This document shows positions 10,550 to 19,306 of a stretch of DNA of 64,000 nucleotides, piece by piece. The stretch is from an uncultured Bacteroidota bacterium (lineage in GTDB: Bacteria > Bacteroidota > Bacteroidia > Flavobacteriales_D > Sanyastnellaceae). The DNA is taken from contig CAIZGX010000004.1 of NCBI GenBank assembly GCA_903932685.1, positions 1-64,000 on the forward strand, given 5' to 3'. The translations under genes and the position numbers were made by a program. The notes under the pieces were generated by a model. That model did not search any database, was not told where the DNA came from, and saw nothing but the letters and a program-made list of their open reading frames with translations. The first letter of the stretch is position 1. Every line of letters starts with the position of its first letter.

Positions 10550-11545
10550 TTATATGGAAATGAACTCACCAATTTTTTGAATGACGAGTTGAGTTGAATC
10601 AGTTCCCTGTTGCTTTAACTCGAGCAATCTTTCCAAGGGCTCCATAACCGGCTCGTCTGATAAATCGAAACAACCGTAGTGCATGGGAATCATTTTCTTG
10701 GCTTTCATCTCTTGCGCTGCACGAAGCGCGTCCCTTGGAGAAATGTGATTTTGTTTCATAAACCATTCGGGCTGATAAGCGCCAATTCCAATGATACAAT
10801 AATCGATGTTGAAATAGTCTCCAACTTCTTTCAAATGCGTGTTATACCCAGTATCTCCGCTGAAGTATATGGTGGTGTTTTCAGACTGAATGACGAACGC
10901 TCCCCAGAGGTGTTCGTTATAGTCGAACAGCCCGCGCTTCGACCAATGTTGTGAGGGTAAAAACGATATGGAAAGATTGTTTTTCAATGTTGAAAAAACC
11001 TGATACCAGCCGGCTTCTTCGAGGTCTTTATGTCCGGTTAAATTGCGAATCAACGAACCCATTTTAAGTCCAGTTAGAATCTTCGCGTCGGCAGAATTTT
11101 TAAGAATGGCTTTCAAGCTTTTTCCACTCAAATGATCGCGGTGATTGTGACTCAACAGAATGTAATCAATGACCGGGAATTCATTTGTTTTAAATGGAAG
11201 TGAAGAATATCTTTTATGGAAAGGAGAAAGCTTTTCGAAAACCGGATCTGTAATAATATTCAAGCCATTGATACGAATGAAAAAACACGCGTGTCCCAAC
11301 CAAGCAATTCCGTCTTCATTTCCATTCAACCAATTGAAATTTTCTGCAACTTCAGGCCCCTTCATACCCATTTTTTTTTCGGTTTGAAAGGGATTTGTTG
11401 CACGTTTCCACTTCATCACATCTTTGAAAGTAGGTATGAATTGCGTATGGAAGTTTTTGAAACGGCCGGAAGGGTCTAGGGGCGTTTTTACTTCAATAAA
11501 ATCTGAGTGAATATATTGGAGTGAAGGGTTTTCAGTCTTATTCAT
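10550..11545 (-). CDS. MBL-fold metallohydrolase, NAPE-PLD/UlaG-like
   Basis: 331 residues, no signal peptide, probably cytoplasmic. The metal-binding signature HNHRDH is at residues 133-138. Further metal or active-site positions are seen in PSQHWS, SGDTGYN and PMHYGCFD. The early motif AWLGHACFFIR followed by ITDPVF is characteristic of the branch containing N-acyl-phosphatidylethanolamine phospholipase D and the L-ascorbate-6-P lactonase UlaG. Hydrolysis of a phosphodiester or lactone is expected; the substrate cannot be read from the sequence. It appears to be a single gene between two surface-protein genes. Confidence 0.85.
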   Translation of the reverse strand: MNKTENPSLQYIHSDFIEVKTPLDPSGRFKNFHTQFIPTFKDVMKWKRATNPFQTEKKMGMKGPEVAENFNWLNGNEDGIAWLGHACFFIRINGLNIITDPVFEKLSPFHKRYSSLPFKTNEFPVIDYILLSHNHRDHLSGKSLKAILKNSADAKILTGLKMGSLIRNLTGHKDLEEAGWYQVFSTLKNNLSISFLPSQHWSKRGLFDYNEHLWGAFVIQSENTTIYFSGDTGYNTHLKEVGDYFNIDYCIIGIGAYQPEWFMKQNHISPRDALRAAQEMKAKKMIPMHYGCFDLSDEPVMEPLERLLELKQQGTDSTQLVIQKIGEFISI

Positions 11546-11580
11546 AACCGGAAAACAAAGTAAAGGTAGAAACGTTCGCT

Positions 11581-11608
11581 AAAAAGAAAAGGGCCGACGA
11601 ATCGGCCC
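11581..11608 (-). terminator. Rho-independent terminator of the Asp-box protein gene
   Basis: GGGCCGA (11591-11597), loop CGAA, TCGGCCC (11602-11608). Read on the minus strand it is followed by TTTTCTTTTT. It is 23 bp downstream of the stop codon at 11632. Confidence 0.85.
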
Positions 11609-11631
11609 TCTTCAGCTTAAAAATAAAAATC

Positions 11632-13467
11632 TTAGTTCTTCACGAAACGCTGATTACTTGTTCCGTCTGCGTTTTGGTACTGCACGTCGTACACCCCGTT
11701 TGCAAGATTAGATACATCAACCTTAGCGATACCGTTGTTGAAGTTATTGAATGAACGCACCAACTGTCCATTAGCATTGAAGATACGAATAACACCATTC
11801 TCGTTAGCAGGAAGTTGAATGTTCAATTCAGTAGTTGTTGGATTTGGGAAAACGCTGAATGTAGTTTTCGCCATTGGTCCTTCTTCAACACCAACTAAAT
11901 CAAGTGTCACACAAACGTAGATTTGATCGTTGTCGGTAACAGGATCAGCAGCGTCTTCTGGTTGAACGTGAATTCCTGGTTCGAAATCGCGTTGAACGAT
12001 CAAGTGAATTTTATCTCCGTAAGCGAATGGGGCCATTGAAGCGTATACATATTCATATCCGTCTTCATCAATGTCCGGAGTAATGTCTGAAGGAGCGGTC
12101 CACGTTGCACCACCGTCATCAGATTTCACTGCGTAAATATGCCTTAGATATTCTGCACCATTGAAGTAAGCTTCGTTTACTGCTTGATAAGAGCAGAAAA
12201 TTGTTCCATCAGCTGCTTCAGCTAATTGAGGATGTGAAGCGATACCGCTGTTTCCGTATTGACCAACTTCAGTGATTGAAGCAGGAATGGTAGGGTCGTT
12301 ATCTGGAGAAACTCCAATTTCAAGAACTTCAGTAGCGGGATCAACCATAGCTTCATTCCAGTATGCAATACTACCGCCCAATGGGAAGTAGCTATATGAT
12401 GAATCGATTACACCAAGATCATCGGTATAGAACATGGTTCCGAATGCAGCGTGAGCTGTTCCACTCGCATCGATGTATACTGCACCTGCTCCGTCAGAAG
12501 AAAGAATAGTGTCTTGAAGACCATCTAATTCAATATCTGTTCCTTGGTCAATAACATAGTTATCGATTGGGAAATCCCAAATTGTGCTGCGCGTCCAAGT
12601 GCTTCCGTTGTCGTTAGAAATCCAGATGTAAGAATCTTGAAGATCACCGAAAGTAGCAATAGCAATTTTATTTCCACGTGCGTAAATAGCATATGTGTCA
12701 GCAGAGAATCCGTCAACTAAGGATGTATTTTCTTCACCTGGAAGTAATACTTCAGTTAGATCCCAAGTTGCTCCACCGTCGGTTGAACGGTTGTATAAGA
12801 TTGGACCAGTCATTCCGTTGGTATATGTACCAGCGTTAGGATCTGCCAAACAAATCATGTGAATGCTGTTTCCATCTGCACCACCGGCAGCTGCGCGTGG
12901 CCAGAACATTGCAAAGCCAGAAGGCGTAGGTACAACAGAGTTCACCCATGTTCCTGTTCCTATTGCAGGGCGAGACCATACTTTAATTCCAGCAGAACCG
13001 CTGTGGTTCATTAACACCTCAGAACCGTTTGAAGGGTGCATCAAAGATGTCCATCCCACACGCATGCTTTCAACACGCTGTGTAATATCGTCTTGCCAAG
13101 CACCCGCTGTGCGGTAGTTGTATCCTGTTCCGCGGTCAGGGTATGTGTCTGAAGAATTTGTTGCGCTGAAAGTGAAACACGCCGCAACACCAGCATCGTC
13201 GGCAATGATGCGATTTTGGATACTGTTGTTGGTTTGTAAATCGTAGATAGAAGTTCCTACATACTCTTCTACTTGAACCATGCTTTTAGCAGTTGAAACT
13301 GCGTAAGGAGCTTTAGATTTTTGAGAAACTTGCGTACCAACTGTTGTGTTGGTGTAGGGATTGAATTTAGCTGCCTTGTTTTGCGAGGCAGTCAATTTGG
13401 TTGGAATTTGCTGTGCGCTTGCGCTGAAAGCAATTCCCATAGCCAGGGTAAAGTAGAGTCTTTTCAT
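11632..13467 (-). CDS. Secreted Asp-box (sialidase-like propeller) protein with Por-type T9SS signal
   Basis: 611 residues. The signal peptide is MKRLYFTLAMGIAFSASAQQ. The body contains at least three Asp-box motifs (STDGGATW, SNDNGSTW, SDDGGATW), which mark the loops of six-bladed sialidase/BNR beta-propellers. The catalytic arginine triad of true sialidases could not be identified, so an enzymatic role is not claimed. The last ~75 residues (FSVFPNPTTTELNIQLP to RFVKN) form a type-A (Por) T9SS C-terminal sorting domain, so the protein is secreted or surface-anchored. It is divergent from cinA with a 71-bp intergenic region and has its own terminator. Confidence 0.88.
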   Translation of the reverse strand: MKRLYFTLAMGIAFSASAQQIPTKLTASQNKAAKFNPYTNTTVGTQVSQKSKAPYAVSTAKSMVQVEEYVGTSIYDLQTNNSIQNRIIADDAGVAACFTFSATNSSDTYPDRGTGYNYRTAGAWQDDITQRVESMRVGWTSLMHPSNGSEVLMNHSGSAGIKVWSRPAIGTGTWVNSVVPTPSGFAMFWPRAAAGGADGNSIHMICLADPNAGTYTNGMTGPILYNRSTDGGATWDLTEVLLPGEENTSLVDGFSADTYAIYARGNKIAIATFGDLQDSYIWISNDNGSTWTRSTIWDFPIDNYVIDQGTDIELDGLQDTILSSDGAGAVYIDASGTAHAAFGTMFYTDDLGVIDSSYSYFPLGGSIAYWNEAMVDPATEVLEIGVSPDNDPTIPASITEVGQYGNSGIASHPQLAEAADGTIFCSYQAVNEAYFNGAEYLRHIYAVKSDDGGATWTAPSDITPDIDEDGYEYVYASMAPFAYGDKIHLIVQRDFEPGIHVQPEDAADPVTDNDQIYVCVTLDLVGVEEGPMAKTTFSVFPNPTTTELNIQLPANENGVIRIFNANGQLVRSFNNFNNGIAKVDVSNLANGVYDVQYQNADGTSNQRFVKN

Positions 13468-13538
13468 AGTAGTGGTTTAGTTTAGCGAACTAATTTAGCA
13501 AAAATTGGTTTCAATCTAAGAAACAGAAAAAAAAAAGT

Positions 13539-14783
13539 ATGAAGGCGATAATTATAAATATTGGAGACGAGCTGTTGATTGGCCAAACCATTAACACGAA
13601 TGCCGCGTGGATGGGGCAATACCTCAATAGCTTTGGGATACAAGTGGAATCTTCGCTTTGCATTTCTGACAAGGGGCCTGTAATCTATAGTGAAATTGAC
13701 AACGCCTTGAAAAAGGCGGAGGTGGTTGTGGTAACAGGAGGTTTGGGACCAACGAAAGATGACATAACGAAGCATACCATGTGCGAACTTTTTCAAACAG
13801 AACTGGTCATGCACGAACCGAGTTATTTGCGTGTAAAGGCGTTTTTCGAATCGCGCGGATTGCCTTTTTTGAAAGTGAATGAACAACAAGCACTTGTTCC
13901 TGCATCGTGCACAGTGCTTGAGAATATGGTGGGTACCGCCAACGGTATGTTGTTCGAGCGTGACGGACATGTTTGTGTTTCACTTCCGGGGGTGCCTTTT
14001 GAAATGAAGTATTTGATGGAACACGAGGTTGTCCCGCGAATTCAACAAAGATTCGAACTGCCGAAAATTGTGCATAGAACGATATTAACGCAAGGTGTGG
14101 GAGAGAGTTTTATTGCAGATCTTTTAACTGACTGGGAAAATTCATTGGCCGTTGAAGACATTCATTTAGCCTATTTGCCTTCACCGGGAATGGTGAAATT
14201 GCGCATGTCTATTTATGGCGGAGCTGAAGAATCTGTTCTTCGCGAGCGTATTCAAAGGAAAGAAGCTGAATTGCATGCTGTTGTAGGTCAATTTATCTTC
14301 GGTTATGAAAAAGAGACGCTTCAAAGTGTTTTAGTAGACAAGTTGAAGGAGAAAGGAATGACAGTGAGCTTTGCAGAAAGTTGTACGGGAGGAATGATGG
14401 CGCAGAAGATTACAGATGTACCTGGAGCGAGCCAAATTTTTCATTCGGGATGGGTGGTGTACCATGAAAAATCGAAGTCAAAAGAGCTGGGTGTTGATCC
14501 GGAAATAATTTCGAAATATGGCGAGATAAGCGGTGAGGTCGCAACTGCGATGGCCGATTGTGCTCGGCTTAAATCGGGAAGTGATTTTGCATTGTCATCA
14601 ACAGGATGGGCAGGACCAGATGGCGGCGATGAAATTCATGGTGTTGGGACAATTTTCGTTGCTCTTTCGGCCGAAAAAGGAACAATTGTTAAGGAACTAA
14701 AGTTTGGAAAGAACCGCATGCGCAATCGAGAAATGGCTTCTGACGCGGCATTTATGCTTTTAATCAAAGAAATTCAGAAGTAA
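13539..14783 (+). CDS. cinA: CinA family nicotinamide-nucleotide amidohydrolase
   Basis: 414 residues, the usual full length. The N-terminal MoaB/MogA-like (COG1058) domain, ~1-170, starts with AIIINIGDELLIGQTINTN and has VVTGGLGPTKDD. The C-terminal PncC domain, ~255-414, has FAESCTGGMMAQKITDVPG and an STGWAGPDGG segment. The family deamidates nicotinamide mononucleotide and has ADP-ribose pyrophosphatase activity (NAD salvage), and the gene is historically linked to competence in some bacteria. The start is at ATG 13539 after a run of A. It is followed after 62 bp by rpmB, which has its own promoter. Confidence 0.93.
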   Translation: MKAIIINIGDELLIGQTINTNAAWMGQYLNSFGIQVESSLCISDKGPVIYSEIDNALKKAEVVVVTGGLGPTKDDITKHTMCELFQTELVMHEPSYLRVKAFFESRGLPFLKVNEQQALVPASCTVLENMVGTANGMLFERDGHVCVSLPGVPFEMKYLMEHEVVPRIQQRFELPKIVHRTILTQGVGESFIADLLTDWENSLAVEDIHLAYLPSPGMVKLRMSIYGGAEESVLRERIQRKEAELHAVVGQFIFGYEKETLQSVLVDKLKEKGMTVSFAESCTGGMMAQKITDVPGASQIFHSGWVVYHEKSKSKELGVDPEIISKYGEISGEVATAMADCARLKSGSDFALSSTGWAGPDGGDEIHGVGTIFVALSAEKGTIVKELKFGKNRMRNREMASDAAFMLLIKEIQK

Positions 14784-14786
14784 AAA

Positions 14787-14816
14787 TTGGATTTATTAAA
14801 AACTAGCGTATATTTG
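14787..14816 (+). promoter_or_regulatory. rpmB promoter
   Basis: TTG (14787-14789), a 19-bp spacer and TATATTTG (14809-14816) fit the Bacteroidota -33/-7 consensus. The following bases GCACCCCTT recur after the secDF -7 box at 15161. Confidence 0.75.
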
Positions 14817-14845
14817 CACCCCTTTATTCACAAAAACTCATTCAC

Positions 14846-15079
14846 ATGCCACGCATTTGTCAAATTACTGGAAAGAAGACAATCTCTGGAAACCGAGTTT
14901 CCCATTCTAATATCAAAACACGTAGAAAATTCTATCCAAACTTGCAGTACAAGCGTTTTTGGTTGGCGGAAGAAAGCCGTTGGGTGCAATTGCGCGTAAC
15001 GCCGAAAGGAATGAAAACCATTAATAAAATTGGTTTGGCAGCTGCTATGAAAAGAGCAAAAGAAAACGGAATCGGATAA
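14846..15079 (+). CDS. rpmB: 50S ribosomal protein L28
   Basis: 77 residues, basic and of normal length. The start [11 protein letters not shown], central [14 protein letters not shown] and the end [15 protein letters not shown] are typical of bacterial L28. L28 is a component of the large ribosomal subunit. The N-terminal zinc-ribbon cysteines of some L28 forms are not present as pairs (one Cys only). In many Bacteroidota rpmB is followed by rpmG and a small DUF4295 gene. Here a terminator and secDF follow instead, so rpmG must be elsewhere. It is transcribed alone from a strong-looking promoter. Confidence 0.95.
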   Translation: MPRICQITGKKTISGNRVSHSNIKTRRKFYPNLQYKRFWLAEESRWVQLRVTPKGMKTINKIGLAAAMKRAKENGIG

Positions 15080-15100
15080 TTATTTTTATATCGAAATTGA

Positions 15101-15127
15101 AAAAGGTTGAGTTTGCTCAACCTTTTT
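15101..15127 (+). terminator. Rho-independent terminator after rpmB
   Basis: AAAAGGTTGAG (15101-15111), loop TTTG, CTCAACCTTTTTT. A perfect 11-bp stem runs directly into a T tract. Confidence 0.92.
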
Positions 15128-15160
15128 TGTTTTACACTCTTTAATTTCTCTTAATTTTCT

Positions 15161-15168
15161 TATATTTG
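15161..15168 (+). promoter_or_regulatory. secDF promoter -7 box
   Basis: TATATTTG, followed by GCACCCCTT as at rpmB, 36 bases before the secDF start codon. No good -33 TTG was found at the normal spacing. Confidence 0.65.
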
Positions 15169-15204
15169 CACCCCTTAAAACGTGTTGAACAATATTGAAT
15201 TTAC

Positions 15205-18200
15205 ATGCAAAATAGATCGCTACTCTGGATTTTTATTATCCTTCTAACCTTATCAGTTGGCTACCTTCTGTCATTTAGCTTCATTTCGAAGAGCTACGAA
15301 AACGTGGTGTTTCAAGCTGTTGAAGAGTCTATCACAGACGAATTAGTAAAAGGTGAACTGTTGAAGAATTACGGCGACACCATGGTGGTTGCAGATTCTT
15401 TACGTGGTGCCGGATTTGAAGCTTATCGCGATAGCATCATTACTATGCGTCACGGAAGTATTGAAGGTTTCGTGAAAGCAAACTTCGACGAACAACGCGA
15501 AACGTTGTTCACTTCGAAATACAATAAAGCTCTTCGCGATAGCGCAGATGCAGTGGCCTTCCCTTTGATGGGTTACAGCTACAGCTATTTGAAATCTCAC
15601 GAGCTGGCTTTAGGTCTTGACTTAAAAGGTGGTATGAGCGTTACCCTTGAGGTAAGTATCCCTGATTTGATTCTCTCATTGAGCGATTACAGCACTGACC
15701 CTACTTTCCTTGCATCTATTGAGAACGCTAAGAAAGCGCAATTGAGCAGCACCTCTGATTTCTTAACTCTTTTTGAAGAAGAGTGGAAAAAGTCTAGCGG
15801 ACAAGGTCAGTTGTGGAGAAAGTTCAGCAACCAAACCAATAAAGACAAATTCAAATCGGATATGTCTGACGATGAGATAATCAAAGTGTTGCGTAAGGAA
15901 GCGAACGATGCAATTGACAACACGGAGAACATTATTCGTAAGCGTATTGACCAATTTGGTGTGACTTCACCAAACGTTCAAAAGCAATCGTTAACAAGCA
16001 GAATTGTAGTTGAATTACCAGGCGTTACAGACCAAGAGCGTGTTCGTAAGAACTTGAAGAGCACAGCGAATCTTGAGTTTTGGAACACCTACTTCAACGT
16101 AGAAATTGCGCAAGCAATGGTTGACTTGAACACAGCTTTAGGTAAAATTCAAGCGCCAGAGTTGTACGCACCTGTTCAAGACACAACGAAGAAAGATTCT
16201 ACCGCTACTGCTCCTGCAGTGAAGCCAGACGATCAATTAACAGATGACGAGAAGAAGCGCAAATATCCTTTGTTCTCAATCTTTGGTCCAAACATACCTA
16301 GAGACAATCAAGCTGTTCCTTCAGCTATTGCCGGTTCTGCAAGGGTTTCAGATATGGAAGCTGTAGACCGTATTTTCAACTCAGACATGGCGAAGAGCAT
16401 GTTCCCGAAAGACTTGCGTTTGATGTGGAGTGCCAAACCTGAAAAGGGAGTTGCAATTCTATACGCTATCAAAGCTGACGAATTAAACGGACGTGCACCA
16501 CTTGATGGAAAATCTATTGTTGATGCGCGTCAAGATTTCGATCCTATCAAAGGCGGTATCGTGGTTGAAATGACCATGAGTGCTGATGTAGGAGCTCCGA
16601 AGTGGAAAGAAATGACTGCGAAGAACGCAGCAGACAACAACAGAGCGGTTGCAGTTGTAATGGATAACTTGGTTTATTCAGCTCCATCTGTTAATGAAGA
16701 AATTCCAAACGGAAAATCAGTAATCACCTTTGGTTCTGGTGACAACCGTGACAAGCAAATCTTAGAAGCGAAAGACTTAGCTGGATTATTGAAAGCAGGA
16801 TCTCTTCCAGCGCCAGCGAAGATTATTGACGAAGTTGTTGTTGGTCCAAGCCTTGGAGCTGAGAACATTAATGCTGGAGTTTGGTCTTTCATTGCAGCGT
16901 TCATTGTTATTCTTCTTTACATGATGTTCTACTACGCTTGGGCGGGTTGGGCAGCAAACGTTGCATTGGTTGCTAACTTATTCTTCTTGATTGGTGCACT
17001 TGTATCATTGGGCGGAACATTGACTCTTCCTGGTATCGCTGGTATCGTGTTAACCATGGGTATGGCGGTAGATGCGAACGTATTGATTTACGAACGTGTG
17101 AAAGAGGAATTGCGCATGGGTAAGCCAGTATCTGTCGCTATGCTTGATGGATTCAAAAAAGCATTGGGTGCCATCATCGATGGTAACGCAACGACATTGA
17201 TTTCCGGATTGGTCTTGTTGTTTGTTGGAACTGGACCAATGAAAGGATTCGCAACAACTTTGATCATTGGTATTTTCACAACGTTGTTCACAGCAATTGT
17301 TATCTCTCGTTTGATTCTTTACAAGCGTCTAGACAGCAAAAAAGAAATTACCTTCTACAGCAACATTACTAAGAACTGGTTCACGAAAATGAACTACGAC
17401 TTCGTAACCAAGCGTTTCTTATACTATGGTATTTCTGCTACTATCTTAATTGCCGGTGCGGTTTCTTGGAGCACACGTGGATTCAACATGGGTGTTGACT
17501 TTGTTGGAGGAACTTCATTCAAAGTGAAGTACGAAGAGAAGATTGATCCAGAGGCAGTTCGTACCGCTCTTTCAACCTCATTGGTTGAAAACGGGAATGC
17601 TGCAGCAAGCACTGTTCAAGCGATTGGAACTTCTGGAAACGAATTGAAAATCACAACGAACTACCTAATCAACGACAACTCAAACGATGTTGCTCAACGT
17701 GTGCAAACAGACGTAGACAACGCATTAGGAAAAGTTGGAAAGCATGAAATCACAACTTCGTACAAAGTAGATGCATCGATGAGCGATGACTTTAGAGCAG
17801 AAGCTATTTGGGCTGCTATCCTAACGTTATTGTTGGTGGGTATTTATGTTGTGTTCCGCTTCCGTAAAATTGACTTTGCAATTGGTGCAACGGTAGCGTT
17901 GTTCCACGATGCATTGATGGTAATCTGCGCGTTCACGTTGTTGAACGGATTGGTTCCATTCACATTGGAAGTAAATCAGAACTTCGTCGCTGCAATCTTA
18001 ACTGTAATCGGATATTCGATCAACGATACCGTTGTAATCTTTGACCGTATTCGTGAGTACTTCCGTGAGCGTCGTAACCCAGAATTGAAGTCTACTATCA
18101 ATGATGCATTGAATAGCACACTTGGTCGTTCAATCAATACGTCTATGACGGTATTGTTGACCTTAGGTGTAATGTTCATCTTCGGTAGTGATGATATTCG

Positions 18201-18318
18201 CGGATTCGTATTCGCAATGATTATTGGAGTAATCAGCGGGGTTTACTCAACCTTGTTTATTGCAACTCCGATTGTTGTTGATATGCGTCAATTGTTTGCA
18301 AAGAAAGAAGCGAAATAA
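15205..18318 (+). CDS. secDF: Protein translocase SecDF fusion
   Basis: 1037 residues. SecD and SecF are fused, as is usual in Bacteroidota. The SecD half has TM1 at ~5-25 and a large periplasmic P1 region up to ~555 (GLDLKGGMSVTLEV, RKRIDQFGVTSPNVQ). A membrane block of ~559-710 includes GMAVDANVLIYERVKEE. The SecF half starts near 735 (RGFNMGVDFVGGTSF) and has GYSINDTVVIFDRIRE at ~935, with the conserved acidic residues. The complex uses the proton motive force to complete SecYEG export at the inner membrane, which here would feed the many exported and T9SS proteins. An acidic/Pro/Lys insertion around 330-355 (KKDSTATAPAVKPDD) is a typical low-complexity linker. It is a single gene with its own promoter and terminator. 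Confidence 0.96.
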   Translation: MQNRSLLWIFIILLTLSVGYLLSFSFISKSYENVVFQAVEESITDELVKGELLKNYGDTMVVADSLRGAGFEAYRDSIITMRHGSIEGFVKANFDEQRETLFTSKYNKALRDSADAVAFPLMGYSYSYLKSHELALGLDLKGGMSVTLEVSIPDLILSLSDYSTDPTFLASIENAKKAQLSSTSDFLTLFEEEWKKSSGQGQLWRKFSNQTNKDKFKSDMSDDEIIKVLRKEANDAIDNTENIIRKRIDQFGVTSPNVQKQSLTSRIVVELPGVTDQERVRKNLKSTANLEFWNTYFNVEIAQAMVDLNTALGKIQAPELYAPVQDTTKKDSTATAPAVKPDDQLTDDEKKRKYPLFSIFGPNIPRDNQAVPSAIAGSARVSDMEAVDRIFNSDMAKSMFPKDLRLMWSAKPEKGVAILYAIKADELNGRAPLDGKSIVDARQDFDPIKGGIVVEMTMSADVGAPKWKEMTAKNAADNNRAVAVVMDNLVYSAPSVNEEIPNGKSVITFGSGDNRDKQILEAKDLAGLLKAGSLPAPAKIIDEVVVGPSLGAENINAGVWSFIAAFIVILLYMMFYYAWAGWAANVALVANLFFLIGALVSLGGTLTLPGIAGIVLTMGMAVDANVLIYERVKEELRMGKPVSVAMLDGFKKALGAIIDGNATTLISGLVLLFVGTGPMKGFATTLIIGIFTTLFTAIVISRLILYKRLDSKKEITFYSNITKNWFTKMNYDFVTKRFLYYGISATILIAGAVSWSTRGFNMGVDFVGGTSFKVKYEEKIDPEAVRTALSTSLVENGNAAASTVQAIGTSGNELKITTNYLINDNSNDVAQRVQTDVDNALGKVGKHEITTSYKVDASMSDDFRAEAIWAAILTLLLVGIYVVFRFRKIDFAIGATVALFHDALMVICAFTLLNGLVPFTLEVNQNFVAAILTVIGYSINDTVVIFDRIREYFRERRNPELKSTINDALNSTLGRSINTSMTVLLTLGVMFIFGSDDIRGFVFAMIIGVISGVYSTLFIATPIVVDMRQLFAKKEAK

Positions 18319-18342
18319 TATCGCACGATAAAACTTTGAAAG

Positions 18343-18366
18343 TGCCGGGATTTTCCCGGCATTTTT
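18343..18366 (+). terminator. Rho-independent terminator after secDF
   Basis: TGCCGGGA, loop TTT, TCCCGGCA, then TTTTTC. It lies 25 bp past the stop codon. Confidence 0.92.
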
Positions 18367-18367
18367 C

Positions 18368-18397
18368 TTTGAATGAAGTTTAACACGCTTACCTTTG
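18368..18397 (+). promoter_or_regulatory. tatA promoter, apparently leaderless
   Basis: TTTG (18368-18371), an 18-bp spacer, TACCTTTG (18390-18397). The ATG follows after only four bases (CGGC), so the transcription start should coincide with the start codon. Confidence 0.75.
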
Positions 18398-18401
18398 CGG
18401 C

Positions 18402-18716
18402 ATGAGTACTGGCGAGATTTTCATGATTTTGTTCATCTATCTTTTGCTTTTCGGAGCGAAAGGAGTGCCGTCGATTGCGCGCACCTTGGGCAAGACCATG
18501 TATCAGTTTCGCAACGCAGCCAAAGACGTTCAAGACGAAATTTTGAAGAGTGCAGATGATATGCGTAAACAGGCTCGCGCTGAAGTTCCATTGGATCAGC
18601 TGATGAACGAAGAAGAGCCAGCACCAATTCGTCCAGTAACGCCTGTTGCACCTCCTGTTCAAGAAGAAACGAAAACAATTCCTGCAGATGATGTTCAGCC
18701 AGGAGCAACTGTATAG
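18402..18716 (+). CDS. tatA: TatA/TatE-family twin-arginine translocase subunit
   Basis: 104 residues. A short N-terminal membrane helix (GEIFMILFIYLLLFG, ~4-18) is followed by the hinge GAKGVPSIARTLGK and an amphipathic helix (MYQFRNAAKDVQDEI). The C-terminal tail is Pro/Glu-rich and disordered. This is the architecture of TatA/TatB, which form the pore or receptor for folded twin-arginine substrates in the inner membrane. TatA and TatB cannot be told apart securely here. No tatC is present in the window. The 3' end overlaps the start of the AlkB-like gene, which suggests co-transcription. Confidence 0.82.
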   Translation: MSTGEIFMILFIYLLLFGAKGVPSIARTLGKTMYQFRNAAKDVQDEILKSADDMRKQARAEVPLDQLMNEEEPAPIRPVTPVAPPVQEETKTIPADDVQPGATV

Positions 18717-19248
18717 TTCAAACGGAGAAGAGCTTATTCTTCATCACGATATTTTTCAGTCCTGTTCCATTCAAGATTTTCTTTCATTGCCTTGGCAACA
18801 GAATACCATTCGCGTATTCGGAAAAGAGCATTTGGAACCGCGCTTAACATGCTATTTCGGTCCAGCGTACACCTATTCCAACGTGCATTGGAAAGCGAAT
18901 GAACTTCCGCCGATTCTTTTCCAACTAAAACAAAAAATTGAAATTTTAGCTAAGGCAGAATTCAATGCTGTGCTCTGCAACTACTACAGAGAAGGGCAAG
19001 ACAGCATGGGATGGCACAGTGATAATGAGAAAGAAATGGATGCTGCGGTTATTGCATCGGTGTCTATTGGAGGCGAGCGCGTGATTAAATTCCGATCGCG
19101 AATCGACGAAAAGAAGTTGGCTTTCAATCTGCCCCATGGCTCGCTATTGTTGATGAATAATTTCCAAGAGCATTGGCAACATTCGATTGGGAAAGTGAAG
19201 TCTGCTTCCCCTCGAATAAACTTTACGTTTCGAAAGATGCATTGTTAG
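18688..19248 (+). CDS. AlkB-like 2-oxoglutarate/Fe(II) dioxygenase
   Basis: 186 residues from the first of two adjacent ATG codons (18688 or 18691). The frame is open further upstream (to 18646), but that part lies inside tatA and looks non-native (KKKRKQFLQ). The Fe(II) ligands appear as H-x-D in MGWHSDNEK and the distal His in EHWQHSI. The 2-oxoglutarate-binding Arg lies in SPRINFTFR. NYYREGQDSMGWHSD is a hallmark of AlkB/ALKBH2-3-type enzymes, which oxidatively demethylate alkylated DNA bases. It overlaps the tatA 3' end by 29 bases, so it is probably translated from the tatA message. Confidence 0.88.
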   Translation: MMFSQEQLYSSNGEELILHHDIFQSCSIQDFLSLPWQQNTIRVFGKEHLEPRLTCYFGPAYTYSNVHWKANELPPILFQLKQKIEILAKAEFNAVLCNYYREGQDSMGWHSDNEKEMDAAVIASVSIGGERVIKFRSRIDEKKLAFNLPHGSLLLMNNFQEHWQHSIGKVKSASPRINFTFRKMHC

Positions 19249-19292
19249 ACGGAAGAGGACATTCGCCTTCACCATGTTTTTCACTTTGTTCT

Positions 19293-19300
19293 TATCTTTG
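19293..19300 (+). promoter_or_regulatory. Promoter -7 box of the E1 dehydrogenase gene
   Basis: TATCTTTG ends six bases before ATG 19307. It lies within the alternative longer reading frame beginning at 19274, which argues that 19307 is the real start and that the mRNA is nearly leaderless. Confidence 0.7.
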
Positions 19301-19306
19301 CGCCCT

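Noticed and set aside
14787-14999. 70-codon ORF overlapping rpmB
   Set aside because: Out-of-frame shadow of L28 running through its promoter.
19274-19306. Longer N-terminus for the E1 dehydrogenase
   Set aside because: It contains the TATCTTTG -7 box and is not similar to E1 alpha N-termini.
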